NCBI GenBank assembly: GCA_049799955.1
Contig: JBARIW010000135.1
Location: forward strand, 62,001 to 126,000
Direction: 5' to 3'
Origin: JBGTFE01 sp049799955
Lineage (GTDB): Bacteria; Acidobacteriota; Blastocatellia; Pyrinomonadales; Pyrinomonadaceae
DNA length: 64,000 nt
Shown: positions 42,850-51,716 of the stretch, piece after piece
Numbering within the stretch: the first letter of the stretch is position 1
Layout: each line of letters begins with the position of its first letter
Notes under the pieces: model-generated
The model's input: the letters and a program-made list of their open reading frames with translations, nothing else
The model's database searches: none
Told to the model about the DNA's origin: nothing
Program-made: the position numbers and the translations under genes

Positions 42850-43434
42850 TTAACCTTTTCTGAGTTCCGTCAAAACCTGTTTGGCAACGGCTTTGAGCGT
42901 GTCGAAAACGCCGACGCCCTGTGATGCGGTGGCTTCGAAGACAGGTTCGTTTTTGCGGTTTAGTTCGGCGGCGAGCTCTTCGGTTGAGATGACGTTCGGC
43001 AAATCGCGTTTGTTGAGCTGGAGAACGTAGGGAATGTCCATCAGTTTGTAGCCCTGCGAGCCGAGATTTTCTTCCAGATTGTAAAGCGATTCGATGTTCG
43101 CGTCCATTCGCTCTTCCTGCGAATCGGCGACGAAAACAACGCCGTCAACGCCTTTCAGAATCAGCTTGCGCGAAGCGTCGTAATAAACCTGTCCGGGAAC
43201 GGTGTAAAGGTGAAAACGCGTTTTAAATCCGCGAACCGTACCGAGTTCGAGCGGCATAAAATCGAAAAACAGCGTGCGGTCGGTTTCCGTGGCAAGTGAG
43301 ATTAATTTGCCTTTGGCTTGCGGCGCGGTCGAATCGTAGATGTATTGCAGATTCGTGGTTTTTCCGCAAAGTCCGGGTCCGTAATAAACAATTTTGCAGT
43401 TAATCTCGCGTGAAGCGTAATTTATAAAAGTCAT
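42850..43434 (-). CDS. mglA: MglA-like Ras-family GTPase
   Basis: 194 residues. The P-loop is GPGLCGKTT (19-27), switch II shows the MglA-type TVPGQ instead of DxxGQ, and LNKRDL is the base-specificity motif. MglA controls cell polarity and gliding or twitching motility in myxobacteria and Thermus; here it should act with the roadblock protein coded 117 nt upstream, its activating partner. The Asp-to-Pro/Thr change in the Walker B position is normal for MglA. The two genes are separated by a heptamer hairpin. Confidence 0.92.
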   Translation of the reverse strand: MTFINYASREINCKIVYYGPGLCGKTTNLQYIYDSTAPQAKGKLISLATETDRTLFFDFMPLELGTVRGFKTRFHLYTVPGQVYYDASRKLILKGVDGVVFVADSQEERMDANIESLYNLEENLGSQGYKLMDIPYVLQLNKRDLPNVISTEELAAELNRKNEPVFEATASQGVGVFDTLKAVAKQVLTELRKG

Positions 43435-43440
43435 AGAATT

Positions 43441-43553
43441 ATTTTGGATTTTGGATTTTGGATTTTGGATTTGCAGTTGAACGAAAACAGAATTTTATTT
43501 GGCTTTAACCATTTCTGTTTTAATCCAAAATCCAAAATCTAAAATCTAAAATT
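43441..43553. repeat. Heptamer-array hairpin (word GATTTTG)
   Basis: Four tandem GATTTTG words in the left arm; the right arm (43518-43553) has inverted AATCCAA and AATCTAA copies. It lies between mglA and mglB and touches the mglB stop codon. The same word appears at 24069. Confidence 0.85.
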
Positions 43554-44034
43554 AACTAAAAAGGCTGTCAATATCTTCGTCCGTAATTTCGGAGAAAAAC
43601 GAGTGTTCGTCAAGTCTTTGTTTTTCAGAGTCGATGGCGATTTCATCAAATATCGCGGCTACTTCGTGGCTCGCTTTTTTGGTGCGCAGTTTGACCAAGC
43701 CGAGCGTTGAGCGCTCGTCAAAGACTACGACCAGAAGGCTTCTGCCGATGACGCTGATAAAAATGCTTTCGCGCTCGCCTTCGTGGACGACCGCCGGAAA
43801 AACATCTTCGCCGATGAGCTTTGCCATCGAGGTCGTCGCGGCGACGTTTCCCGCCGCGAGAGATGAAAAGCTTGTCGTGTCCATATCGCCGATTTCGCCG
43901 TGAAAAGCAATCGGCTGACCATCGCGGTCAACCAGAAAAACTACTCGCGCGGCGCATTCGACACAAAGACGCGCCAAGACGGTCTTTATCTTATGAAACT
44001 GGTGTTCGTGTATAACAATGGGCGTTTCTGCCAT
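43552..44034 (-). CDS. mglB: Roadblock/LC7-domain protein, MglB-like
   Basis: 160 residues. The roadblock fold is visible: VLARLCVECAARVVFLVDRDGQPIAFHGEIGDMDTTSFSSLAAGNVAATTSMAKLIG, then VHEGERESIFISVIGRSLLVVVFDERSTLGLVKLRTKKAS. MglB is the GTPase-activating partner of MglA and sits at the opposite cell pole in myxobacteria. The C-terminal tail is acidic (FFSEITDEDIDSLFS), and may be a partner-docking peptide. It is followed by mglA on the same strand. Confidence 0.88.
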   Translation of the reverse strand: MAETPIVIHEHQFHKIKTVLARLCVECAARVVFLVDRDGQPIAFHGEIGDMDTTSFSSLAAGNVAATTSMAKLIGEDVFPAVVHEGERESIFISVIGRSLLVVVFDERSTLGLVKLRTKKASHEVAAIFDEIAIDSEKQRLDEHSFFSEITDEDIDSLFS

Positions 44035-44360
44035 GAAAATTTTCTCTCTGTAAACGGTTAAATAGAGGCTGGATTCGGCAAGTTTTTCAAACTGGAAAAC
44101 TTTATGCGCGGTTTGTTCAGACGGGTTTTGCTTACAACCCGCACTATTAATCTAACACATCCGGCGCGTCGGCTTCAAGTGTTTTTTTATGTTTATTTTG
44201 ATTAAACAAACCGAATTTTTCCCGCTCAAAAAACTTATTGCCCCGAGAAAATGATAAATGCTAAAATTTATTCAGGCAAACGCGCCCAGCCTGAACTTCA
44301 ATTTAATCGTCTACACTCTTGCCTGCTTTTTAAGTTTTCGATACATTCAGCATTAGACAA
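44035..44360. other. 325-nt divergent region, mglB / yvcK
   Basis: No gene. It has a small hairpin (CGGGTT / AACCCG, 44122-44141) and a candidate promoter for yvcK at 44238-44267. Otherwise AT-rich and featureless to me. Confidence 0.6.
44238..44267 (+). promoter_or_regulatory. Candidate sigma-70 promoter for yvcK
   Basis: TTGCCC at 44238-44243 and TAAAAT at 44262-44267 with 18-bp spacing, giving a leader of about 87 nt before the yvcK ATG. Confidence 0.4.
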
Positions 44361-45392
44361 ATGAAAAACCACCTGTTTTCGCAAAATCCAAACGGGCTGA
44401 ATGCGGTCGCCATCGGCGGCGGCAACGGGCTTTCGACGCTTTTGTGCGGTCTGAAAAGATTTGTGAAAGCATCTGAAATCGAACCCGTCTGGCTCGAAAA
44501 CCTGTCGGCAATCGTTGCCGTCTCCGACGACGGCGGAAGCTCGGGAAGATTGCGCGACGAGCTTCAGATGCTGCCGCCGGGCGATATTCGCAATTGTATG
44601 GTCGCTTTGTCCGAAGACGAGCGGCTTTTATCGAAGCTTTTCCGCCATCGATTTCGCGGCGGCGGCGACCTCGGCGGGCACAGTTTCGGCAATCTTTTTC
44701 TGGCGGCTTTAACCGAAATTACGGGCGATTTTGCCGAAGCCGTGAAGCTTTCTTCGGAAATTCTGGCGAGCAAAGGACATATTTATCCGGCGACGGTCGC
44801 GGACGTTCGCCTTGCGGCGGAACTGAGCGACGGCTCAATCGTGCGCGGCGAAACAAAAGTCGGAAAAATCGGGAATTCGATAAAGCGTCTTTATCTCGAA
44901 CCGGAAAACTGCCGACCGCTTCCCGAAGCACTGGCGGCGATTCACGAAGCCGACGTTATCACCGTCGGTCCCGGCTCGCTTTACACAAGCCTTTTGCCGC
45001 CGATTCTGGTCGAAGATGTCGCGCAGGCAATCGGCGAATCTCCGGCGACGAAAATTTTTATCTGCAATCTGATGACGCAGCCGGGCGAAACCGACGGTTT
45101 GAATTCGCGCAAACATCTGGAAATCGTCCGCCAATACGCGCCGCAAATCGATTTTGATTATATCGTCGTCAACAATCGACCGATTAGCGCGGAGCAATTA
45201 ACGCTTTACGCGAGTGAAGGCGCGGAGCAAATCGGCGTTCACGGCTCAGTCTCGCCCGCGAACGTTGAAGGCGCAGAGGTCGTTTATGGTAATCTATTGG
45301 ACGAAGGCGAGATGGTGCGGCATCATCCCGAAAAGCTGGCGCAGGTAGTTTTGCTTTGCGCGCTTCAGCCGAGAAAAAAGGTTTTATTTTAA
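44361..45392 (+). CDS. yvcK: YvcK/GlmR family protein (CofD-like fold)
   Basis: 343 residues. The CofD-like fold shows VAIGGGNGLSTLLCGLKR at the N-terminus, VSDDGGSSGRLRDELQMLPPGDIRNCMVALS and GGHSFGNLFLAALTE, then VGPGSLYTSLLPPILV. In Firmicutes YvcK/GlmR binds UDP-GlcNAc and stimulates GlmS. The gene here lies just upstream of glmU and glmS, so a shared role in UDP-GlcNAc supply is well supported by context. A long-word palindrome separates it from glmU. Confidence 0.94.
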   Translation: MKNHLFSQNPNGLNAVAIGGGNGLSTLLCGLKRFVKASEIEPVWLENLSAIVAVSDDGGSSGRLRDELQMLPPGDIRNCMVALSEDERLLSKLFRHRFRGGGDLGGHSFGNLFLAALTEITGDFAEAVKLSSEILASKGHIYPATVADVRLAAELSDGSIVRGETKVGKIGNSIKRLYLEPENCRPLPEALAAIHEADVITVGPGSLYTSLLPPILVEDVAQAIGESPATKIFICNLMTQPGETDGLNSRKHLEIVRQYAPQIDFDYIVVNNRPISAEQLTLYASEGAEQIGVHGSVSPANVEGAEVVYGNLLDEGEMVRHHPEKLAQVVLLCALQPRKKVLF

Positions 45393-45520
45393 CCACAAAG
45401 ATACAGGATATTTGAGAAGAAATTAACAGGGATAACAGGATAGACAGCGATGAAAACAATTATTTTTGTTCTTATTATCCTTGTTTATCCTGTTATCCCT
45501 GTTAATTTCTTTTTTCTGTT
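45392..45520. repeat. Long-word intergenic palindrome (AACAGGGATAACAGGAT words)
   Basis: Left arm ACCACAAAGATACAGGAT..., GAAATTAACAGGGATAACAG; right arm TTATCCTGTTATCCCTGTTA, TTTC. It lies between yvcK and glmU and shares words with 6839-6980 and 7475-7590. Confidence 0.75.
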
Positions 45521-45538
45521 TCCCTGTTAAAAAGTTTT

Positions 45539-46975
45539 ATGGAAAATGCTTCCAACACTCAAAAAACTCTGGACGTTTTGATTCTCGCGGCAGGTTTGGG
45601 CACGCGGATGCGGTCGAATCTGGCGAAAGTTCTTCACCGGCTCGATGGTCGCCCGCTCATCGGGCACGTTTGCCGGACGGCGGCGGCGCTTGCTCCGCGA
45701 ATGGTTTACACAGTCATCGGGCATCAGGGCGAAGACGTAAAACAGGCGGTTTTAGTGGAATTGGACGAAGACCATTCGGGATTTGTCTGGCAGAAAGAAC
45801 AGCTCGGAACGGGACACGCCGTTAATTCGGCGCGTGAATTTCTTGAAACGGAAGATTCGACGCTGCTCGTTCTTTCCGGCGATGTTCCGATGATTCGCGC
45901 CGAAACGCTTGCCGCGCTGGTTCAGCAGCATCACGCGCACCGGGGAAAAGGCGCGGCTTGCACGCTTTTGACGGTAAAATTAGACGACCCGAAAGGTTAC
46001 GGTCGAATTGTTCGCGACGAGGAAGGCTTGTTTGACAAAATCGTCGAGCAAAAAGACGCTTCCGACGAAGAGCGAAAAATAAAGGAAATCAACGCGGGCA
46101 TTTATTGTTTCGACACAAAAAAGCTTTTCGAATCGCTTTCACGCGTTCAAAACGACAACGCGCAGGGCGAATATTATTTAACGGACGTTCCCGCGCTTCT
46201 GCGTGAAGCGGGCGAAGCCGTTTCGCTCTACCAGCACACCGACGCGCGCGAAGTTTCGGGCATTAACAATCGCGTTGACCTCGCCGATTTGGAACGCGTT
46301 TTATGCCGCCGCACGATTTCGAAAATGATGCTCGATTACGGCGTTACGTTCATCGACCCGAAAAATTCTTATATCAGCGAGCAGGCGAGCATCGGGCGCG
46401 ACACGATAATTTATCCGAACGTCAGCGTCGAAGGTGAGACAAACATCGGCGACGGCTGCACGATTCGTTCGGGAACGCGCATTACGAATTCGCGCATCGG
46501 ACACGGCGTCGAAATTCTCGATAACTGCGTGATTACCGACTCGGAAATCTCGAACAACTGCACGGTCGGACCGATGGCGCACTTGCGCGGGCGCGCTCGA
46601 ATGGAAGAAAAAGCAAAGGTCGGAAACTTCGTCGAGCTCAAGAAAACAATTCTCGGACGCGGCTCGAAAGCCAGTCATCTGACTTATCTCGGCGACGCGA
46701 CAATCGGCGAAAAAACGAACATCGGCGCGGGAACGATTACCTGCAACTACGACGGCAAAAACAAACACGCGACCGAGATTGGCAATAACGTGAAAATCAG
46801 TTCCAATACGATGCTTGTCGCGCCGGTCAAAATCGGCGACGGCGCGATGACCGGAGCAGGCTCGGTTGTTATCAACGACGTTCCGCCCGACACTTTGGTC
46901 GTCGGCGTTCCGGCAAAAGTGAAGAAAAATCTGCGCGAAGAGGAAAATAACAATTCGGAAATCAAAACCGCGTAA
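45539..46975 (+). CDS. glmU: Bifunctional GlmU (GlcN-1-P acetyltransferase / UDP-GlcNAc pyrophosphorylase)
   Basis: 478 residues. The N-terminal uridylyltransferase has LILAAGLGTRMRSNLAKVLHRLDGRPLIGH and LSGDVPMI. The C-terminal left-handed beta-helix has hexapeptide repeats (IGRDTIIYPNVSVEGETNIGDGCTI, HLRGRARMEEKAKVGNFVELKKT, GDATIGEKTNIGAGTITCNYDGKNKH). It makes UDP-GlcNAc for peptidoglycan and LPS. The gene is followed with no gap (stop TAA then ATG) by a 43-codon gene, then a 110-codon gene, then glmS, all on the same strand. Confidence 0.96.
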   Translation: MENASNTQKTLDVLILAAGLGTRMRSNLAKVLHRLDGRPLIGHVCRTAAALAPRMVYTVIGHQGEDVKQAVLVELDEDHSGFVWQKEQLGTGHAVNSAREFLETEDSTLLVLSGDVPMIRAETLAALVQQHHAHRGKGAACTLLTVKLDDPKGYGRIVRDEEGLFDKIVEQKDASDEERKIKEINAGIYCFDTKKLFESLSRVQNDNAQGEYYLTDVPALLREAGEAVSLYQHTDAREVSGINNRVDLADLERVLCRRTISKMMLDYGVTFIDPKNSYISEQASIGRDTIIYPNVSVEGETNIGDGCTIRSGTRITNSRIGHGVEILDNCVITDSEISNNCTVGPMAHLRGRARMEEKAKVGNFVELKKTILGRGSKASHLTYLGDATIGEKTNIGAGTITCNYDGKNKHATEIGNNVKISSNTMLVAPVKIGDGAMTGAGSVVINDVPPDTLVVGVPAKVKKNLREEENNNSEIKTA

Positions 46976-47107
46976 ATGAAGAAAAAATCCGAACAAAAAT
47001 CATCGACGCCCGAACAAATCTCACCCGGAGAAGCTTTGAAAAGAATGAAAAGCTTTTCGGAAAGAAAGGAGAAATTCGTTGCCGCTATCAAAAAGAGCCA
47101 GAATTGA
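46976..47107 (+). CDS. 43-residue protein between glmU and glmS
   Basis: It starts with the ATG directly after the glmU stop. The peptide is short, basic and helical (KKKSEQKSSTPEQISPGEALKRMK, then SERKEKFVAAIKKSQN). It overlaps the next gene by 29 nt. The position and overlap suggest translation coupled to glmU and to the next gene. No family recognised. A sequence this short could also be chance, but the tight packing is in its favour. Confidence 0.5.
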   Translation: MKKKSEQKSSTPEQISPGEALKRMKSFSERKEKFVAAIKKSQN

Positions 47108-47411
47108 AATCTATCTGCCGGGAAAACGAAAGGCTGATTACCAGCGGCTGCAAGGCGCGTTCGAGCGTGAATTTTTGGAAACTTTCGGCGGCTGCACCGT
47201 AATTGAAAACATCGAAGGATTATATCTTTCATCTGGTAATGAAACGGACGAGGACAAAATAAATTTAATTTACGCCGACACGCCGTTTGATTTCGAGGAA
47301 AATTTTCAGGAGATTTCAAAATACACGGACGAACTGCGCGACGCCGCATTGCAGGCTACCGAAGAAGAATCTATTTTAATTGTCGTTCACGAAATTTATC
47401 ATTCGATATAA
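47079..47411 (+). CDS. Hypothetical protein in the glmU-glmS operon
   Basis: 110 residues starting at TTG 47079, with AAAGGAG 6 nt upstream. The chain is mixed alpha/beta (ARIEIYLPGKRKADYQRL, INLIYADTPFDFEENFQEIS, ESILIVVHEIYHSI), with a one-cysteine GGCTV stretch. No catalytic motif is clear. It overlaps the 43-residue gene and ends 9 nt before glmS. It may be one half of a two-gene module inserted between the hexosamine genes; a toxin-antitoxin pair is possible, and so is a regulator of GlmS. Confidence 0.65.
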   Translation: MPLSKRARIEIYLPGKRKADYQRLQGAFEREFLETFGGCTVIENIEGLYLSSGNETDEDKINLIYADTPFDFEENFQEISKYTDELRDAALQATEEESILIVVHEIYHSI

Positions 47412-47420
47412 TATAAAAAT

Positions 47421-49283
47421 ATGTGTGGAATTGTTGGATACGTTGGAAATAAACAAGTTGTGCCGCTTATTATTGATGGCTTGCGAAAATTAGAATATCG
47501 CGGCTACGATTCAGCCGGAATTGCCGTCGTCGACGAAAATCGACATCTTTCGATGCGTCGCGCCGAAGGAAAGCTCAGAAATCTGGAAGAATGCATTCGC
47601 CTGAATCCTTTGGACGGAAATTACGGAATCGGGCATACGCGCTGGGCGACGCACGGGCGTCCGACCGAAGAAAACGCTCACCCGCACCGCGACCAATCGG
47701 GCAAAATCGTCGTCGTGCATAACGGCATTATCGAAAACTATCTACAGCTAAAAGAACGACTTGCGGCTGAAGGAAGCGTGTTTAAAACCGAAACCGACAC
47801 GGAAGTCGTCGCGCATTTAATCGGGCATTATAAGGAAACGGAAAATCTCTCGCTCGAAGAAGCGGTGCGAAAAGCCGTTCACGAATTGCGCGGAATTTTT
47901 GCGCTTGCAATAATTTCGGTTGACGAGCCGGACACGGTTATCGGCGTCAAAGAAGGCGCGCCGATTGTCGTCGGGCTTGGCGACGGCGAATTTTTCGTAG
48001 CCAGCGACATTCCGCCGATTTTGCAGCACACGCGCGACGTTTTTTATCTCGGCGACAAGGAAATTGCCGTGCTGACGAAAGATTCGGTTCGCGTTACGGA
48101 TTTTGACGGAAATGTCGTCGAGTCGAAACAGCAGCGCATCACATGGGACCCGATTATGGCGGAAAAAGGCGGCTTCAAGCATTTTATGCTGAAGGAAATC
48201 TACGAACAGCCGCGAGCCGTCCGCGATACGGCGCAAGGTCGTATTTCGCTCGACACGGGCAAAATTTATCTCGACCCGATGAATATTTCCGAGGAAGATT
48301 TCCAGAACGTTACTTCAATCAAAATCGCCGCCTGCGGAACGAGCTGGCACGCCGGACTTGCCGGAAAATATATGCTCGAAGAGCTTGCGCGCGTTCCCGT
48401 CGAGGTCGATTACGCGTCGGAGTTTCGCTATCGCAATCCGGTTTTGGACGAAAATACTTTGCTGATTGTCATTTCGCAATCGGGCGAGACAGCCGACACG
48501 ATTGCCGCGATGCGCGAGGCGAAACAGGCGGGCTGCAAAGCTCTGGCGATTTGCAATGTTCAAGGCTCGATGATTCACCGCGAGGCGGACGGAACGATTT
48601 TGACGCACGCCGGACCGGAAATCGGCGTGGCTTCGACCAAGGCTTTTACCGCGCAGATGATTGCGCTTTATCTTTTCGCGCTTTATCTCGGGCAGCTTCG
48701 CGGAAAACTCGACGAAACGCAGGCAAAATATCACGCGCAGAAGCTTGCCGAGCTGCCTTTAAAGATTGAAACGCTTTTAAGCGACGCCGATTCAATCGAA
48801 GAACTCTCGAAAGAATTTTTCCGCTCGCAGGATTTTCTCTATCTCGGACGCGGCATTAATTTTACCGTTGCCCTGGAAGGCGCTTTGAAGCTCAAGGAAA
48901 TTTCATATATTCACGCCGAAGGTTATCCGGCGGGCGAGATGAAACACGGTCCGAACGCGCTGATTGATGAAAAACTGCCCGTCGTCATCGTCAATACGCG
49001 CGAAGAAGGTAACAAAGCAAGCGAAATCAGATACGAAAAAACGCACTCGAACATCGTCGAAGTAAAATCGCGCGACGGAATTATTCTCTCGATTTTGACC
49101 GAGGGCGACCAGATGAGTTCGAAGGTTTCCAATCACGTTATCGAAGTTCCCGAAACGTCCGATTTGCTCGCGCCGATTCTTTCAATCGTGCCTTTGCAGC
49201 TTCTCGCTTATCACATCGCCGTCCGTCGCGGCTGCGACGTTGACCAGCCGCGAAACCTGGCAAAGAGTGTAACGGTCGAGTAA
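47421..49283 (+). CDS. glmS: Glutamine--fructose-6-phosphate aminotransferase
   Basis: 620 residues. It makes glucosamine-6-phosphate from fructose-6-phosphate and glutamine. The N-terminal glutaminase has the nucleophile C2 (MCGIVGYVG), YRGYDSAG and THGRPTEENAHPH; two SIS isomerase domains follow (ACGTSWHAG, SQSGETADT, ASTKAFTAQ, GRGINFTVALEGALKLKEISYIHAEGYPAGEMKHGP). It ends with the usual QPRNLAKSVTVE. There is no clear ribosome site; TATAAT at 47407-47412 lies 8 nt before ATG, so a leaderless transcript is possible besides read-through from glmU. I saw no glmS ribozyme. Confidence 0.97.
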   Translation: MCGIVGYVGNKQVVPLIIDGLRKLEYRGYDSAGIAVVDENRHLSMRRAEGKLRNLEECIRLNPLDGNYGIGHTRWATHGRPTEENAHPHRDQSGKIVVVHNGIIENYLQLKERLAAEGSVFKTETDTEVVAHLIGHYKETENLSLEEAVRKAVHELRGIFALAIISVDEPDTVIGVKEGAPIVVGLGDGEFFVASDIPPILQHTRDVFYLGDKEIAVLTKDSVRVTDFDGNVVESKQQRITWDPIMAEKGGFKHFMLKEIYEQPRAVRDTAQGRISLDTGKIYLDPMNISEEDFQNVTSIKIAACGTSWHAGLAGKYMLEELARVPVEVDYASEFRYRNPVLDENTLLIVISQSGETADTIAAMREAKQAGCKALAICNVQGSMIHREADGTILTHAGPEIGVASTKAFTAQMIALYLFALYLGQLRGKLDETQAKYHAQKLAELPLKIETLLSDADSIEELSKEFFRSQDFLYLGRGINFTVALEGALKLKEISYIHAEGYPAGEMKHGPNALIDEKLPVVIVNTREEGNKASEIRYEKTHSNIVEVKSRDGIILSILTEGDQMSSKVSNHVIEVPETSDLLAPILSIVPLQLLAYHIAVRRGCDVDQPRNLAKSVTVE

Positions 49284-49301
49284 TCTGGTTTCAAAAATTA
49301 C

Positions 49302-49347
49302 GCGGAAATATCAGTAAAAGTTTAAAAACTTTTACTGATATTTCCGC
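49302..49347. terminator. Perfect 22-bp hairpin between convergent genes
   Basis: GCGGAAATATCAGTAAAAGTTT pairs perfectly with its complement at 49326-49347 across a 2-nt centre. It lies between glmS and the minus-strand gene at 49375, and probably ends both. A 22-bp perfect stem is longer than a usual terminator. Confidence 0.75.
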
Positions 49348-49374
49348 AATTTATATTTAAAGAATTTATAAAAC

Positions 49375-50034
49375 TTAAGCGATTCCGATTGTTACCGCAT
49401 AAGTTCCGCTCTTATTCTTTTTCTTGTCCCAAACGACATTTTCTTCTTTGAGAATGAACGGGTTTTCGCCGTTATATTCCTGACTGAGAGTATGCAGGTT
49501 TTTATCTTTGAGTTGTTTTTCAAAGAATTCTTTAGCTTTATTAACCGCATCTTCAGTGCTGAATGTCTTTTTGAGAATACCTTTGATAATCGGCGCGCCG
49601 GGAACAAAGTCAATCGGGTCAAAACCGCTTGCTTTCCATACTTCAATAAGCTGGGGCAAAACGCTTTTCACGAATACATCAAAAGCGGTTTTGTCGTGAA
49701 CGTCCATAAAATCAACCGTTATCGCAGTAATATCGCCGTCAACTTCAGCAATTTTGTTCGAGCCGACAGGGATTTTGTTGCCGTCGCCGGTAGTTAGCAC
49801 GCTGACGTTTAGTTCTGCCGAATTGCCGACGATTTTTGTCGGTATAAAAGCATCTTTGCTTGATTTTTTCCATTGCCAATGTCCTTGAGCAGGTTTCGGA
49901 GCGGTTATCAAAACGTCGTTACCTTTTTCATCGGTGTAAGCGATATAAAAAATCAAACGAAAATTTTTCTTGCTGTCATCATCACCAAAGTCCGGAAAAG
50001 TTATTCCTTTAATTGTTAACTTTTTTTTATCCAT
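49375..50034 (-). CDS. Hypothetical protein, AT-rich
   Basis: 219 residues, no signal peptide. It begins MDKKKLTIKGITFPDFGDDDSKKNFRLIFYIAYTDEKGN, a strand-rich region that might be a C2- or Ig-like sandwich; the middle is VGSNKIAEVDGDITAITVDFMDVHDKTAFDVFVKSVLPQLIEVW, and the last 70 residues are mixed helix and strand. No catalytic motif is seen. Base use is AT-richer than glmS and the next gene. It lies alone between a hairpin and a 261-nt AT-rich gap. No family recognised. Confidence 0.65.
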   Translation of the reverse strand: MDKKKLTIKGITFPDFGDDDSKKNFRLIFYIAYTDEKGNDVLITAPKPAQGHWQWKKSSKDAFIPTKIVGNSAELNVSVLTTGDGNKIPVGSNKIAEVDGDITAITVDFMDVHDKTAFDVFVKSVLPQLIEVWKASGFDPIDFVPGAPIIKGILKKTFSTEDAVNKAKEFFEKQLKDKNLHTLSQEYNGENPFILKEENVVWDKKKNKSGTYAVTIGIA

Positions 50035-50295
50035 AGTTTTTCCTCAAATTATATTAAATTTTTGCTATTGGTTGTATTCCGAAAAAAATCTATCGGGAAG
50101 AGTTAATTGCAATGCTTTGAGCCGAAATTACGACATGCAACTTCGGAAATTCACTGCTTTGAAATTATGTATTTTGCATTGTATACGATTTTTGGGAAAA
50201 AACAATAAAAATTTCGGTTTTTTGAAAAATAATTTTGATTTCAATACAATTTAGAAAACAGTAAAAGCTCAAACTGTAAAAAAGCGAGATTTTAT

Positions 50296-51645
50296 ATGCA
50301 ATTCAAACAATTTTATCTGGGATGTCTGGCGCACGCCTCTTATTACATTGGTTCGGGCGCGGAGGCGGCGATTGTTGACCCGCAGCGCGATGTTCAGCAA
50401 TATCTTCTGGAGGCGGAAGCGAATAATCAAAAAATCAAATATATTATCGAAACGCATCTTCACGCCGATTTTGTCAGCGGACACGCCGAGCTTGCCGAAA
50501 AAACCGGCGCGAGCATTGTTTTTGGCGCAAAAGCTAACGCTGAAGTAGAACATTTCGCGGTAAAAGACGGCGACCTTTTGGAAATCGGAGACGTGAAACT
50601 GAAAATTCTCGAAACGCCCGGACACACGCCCGAAGGAATTTCGATTGTCGTCGAAAGCGCGGGCGAGCCTTTACGCGTTCTGACAGGCGACACGCTTTTT
50701 ATCGGAGATGTCGGACGACCGGATTTGGTCGGCTCGAAAGGCTTTACGGCTGAACAGATGGCTGAAATGCTTTATGACAGTTTGCACGAAAAATTATTGA
50801 AACTGCCCGACGATACGGAAGTTTATCCGGCACACGGCGCAGGCTCGCTCTGCGGCAAAAATATATCGAAGGAAACGTGGTCAACGCTTGGAAATCAAAG
50901 ACAATTTAATTACGCTTTGCAGCCGATGGCGAAAACGGATTTCGTCAAAATGATGACGGAAAATCTGCCCGAAATGCCCGCTTATTTTTCGAAAAGCGTG
51001 GCGAAAAATCTCTCCGGCGCGAAGAGTCTGGAAGAAATTGCTAAACCCGAAGCGATGTCGCCGCAGGAAGTCGAAAGTTTTCAGGGTTTGATTCTGGACG
51101 TTCGAAGCGCTGACGAATTCGGCGCGGGACATGTTCCAAATTCTTTAAATATCGGGCTTGGCGGGCAATTTGCTTCATGGGCTGGAACTTTGATTGAAAC
51201 GAATACGCCGGTAATTATTGCCGCCGAAACCGGAGCGCAGGTTGACGAAGCCGTGATGCGTCTGGCGCGTGTCGGGCTCGAATCGGTCAAAGGATTCGTT
51301 TTAATGAAAGACTGGAATCTGGATGTCGGCGAAATCGAACAAATTTCGGTCAGAGAAGTCAGCGAATTGACGCAAACTGAAAAATATCTGCAATTTGTCG
51401 ATGTTCGCCGCGCGGGCGAATATGAGAACGGTCACGCGCCGCGCGCCGTGAATCTGACGCTCTCGGATTTGCATAAATTAAACGAAAAACTGGATAAATC
51501 GACTCCGACATACGTTATCTGTCAGGGCGGCTATCGTTCGAGCGCGGCAACAAGCATTTTGGAACAGGCGGGTTTTAGAAAAGTTTACAATGTTTCGGGC
51601 GGAACGGGCGCGTGGATAAAAGCGGGTTTGGAAACTGAAAAGTAA
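50296..51645 (+). CDS. MBL-fold / rhodanese fusion (persulfide-dioxygenase-like)
   Basis: 449 residues. The metallo-beta-lactamase domain has THLHADFVSGH (H54, H56, D58, H63), ETPGHTPEG and LTGDTLFIGDVGRPDL, which match the mononuclear-iron persulfide dioxygenases (ETHE1/BLH type). Two rhodanese domains follow. The first (LDVRSADEFGAGHVPNSLNI) has no cysteine at its active loop (IAAETGAQ); the second has the catalytic C409 in VICQGGYRSS. It should handle glutathione or low-molecular-weight persulfides during sulfide detoxification in the cytoplasm. A terminator follows. Confidence 0.92.
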   Translation: MQFKQFYLGCLAHASYYIGSGAEAAIVDPQRDVQQYLLEAEANNQKIKYIIETHLHADFVSGHAELAEKTGASIVFGAKANAEVEHFAVKDGDLLEIGDVKLKILETPGHTPEGISIVVESAGEPLRVLTGDTLFIGDVGRPDLVGSKGFTAEQMAEMLYDSLHEKLLKLPDDTEVYPAHGAGSLCGKNISKETWSTLGNQRQFNYALQPMAKTDFVKMMTENLPEMPAYFSKSVAKNLSGAKSLEEIAKPEAMSPQEVESFQGLILDVRSADEFGAGHVPNSLNIGLGGQFASWAGTLIETNTPVIIAAETGAQVDEAVMRLARVGLESVKGFVLMKDWNLDVGEIEQISVREVSELTQTEKYLQFVDVRRAGEYENGHAPRAVNLTLSDLHKLNEKLDKSTPTYVICQGGYRSSAATSILEQAGFRKVYNVSGGTGAWIKAGLETEK

Positions 51646-51668
51646 GCTGCGGGAAATCAGGAAAAATA

Positions 51669-51709
51669 AAAAAGTGCGGACGAGAATATTCATCTCGCCC
51701 GCACTTTTT
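51669..51709. terminator. Bidirectional terminator between MBL/rhodanese and FG-GAP genes
   Basis: Stem AAAAAGTGCGG-CGAGA / TCTCG-CCGCACTTTTT (one bulge) around ATATTCA. T-runs occur on both strands, as suits convergent genes. Confidence 0.8.
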
Positions 51710-51716
51710 ATTTCAA

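Noticed and set aside
47300..47421. glmS ribozyme
   Set aside because: The region before glmS is coding for another gene and no ribozyme core is seen.
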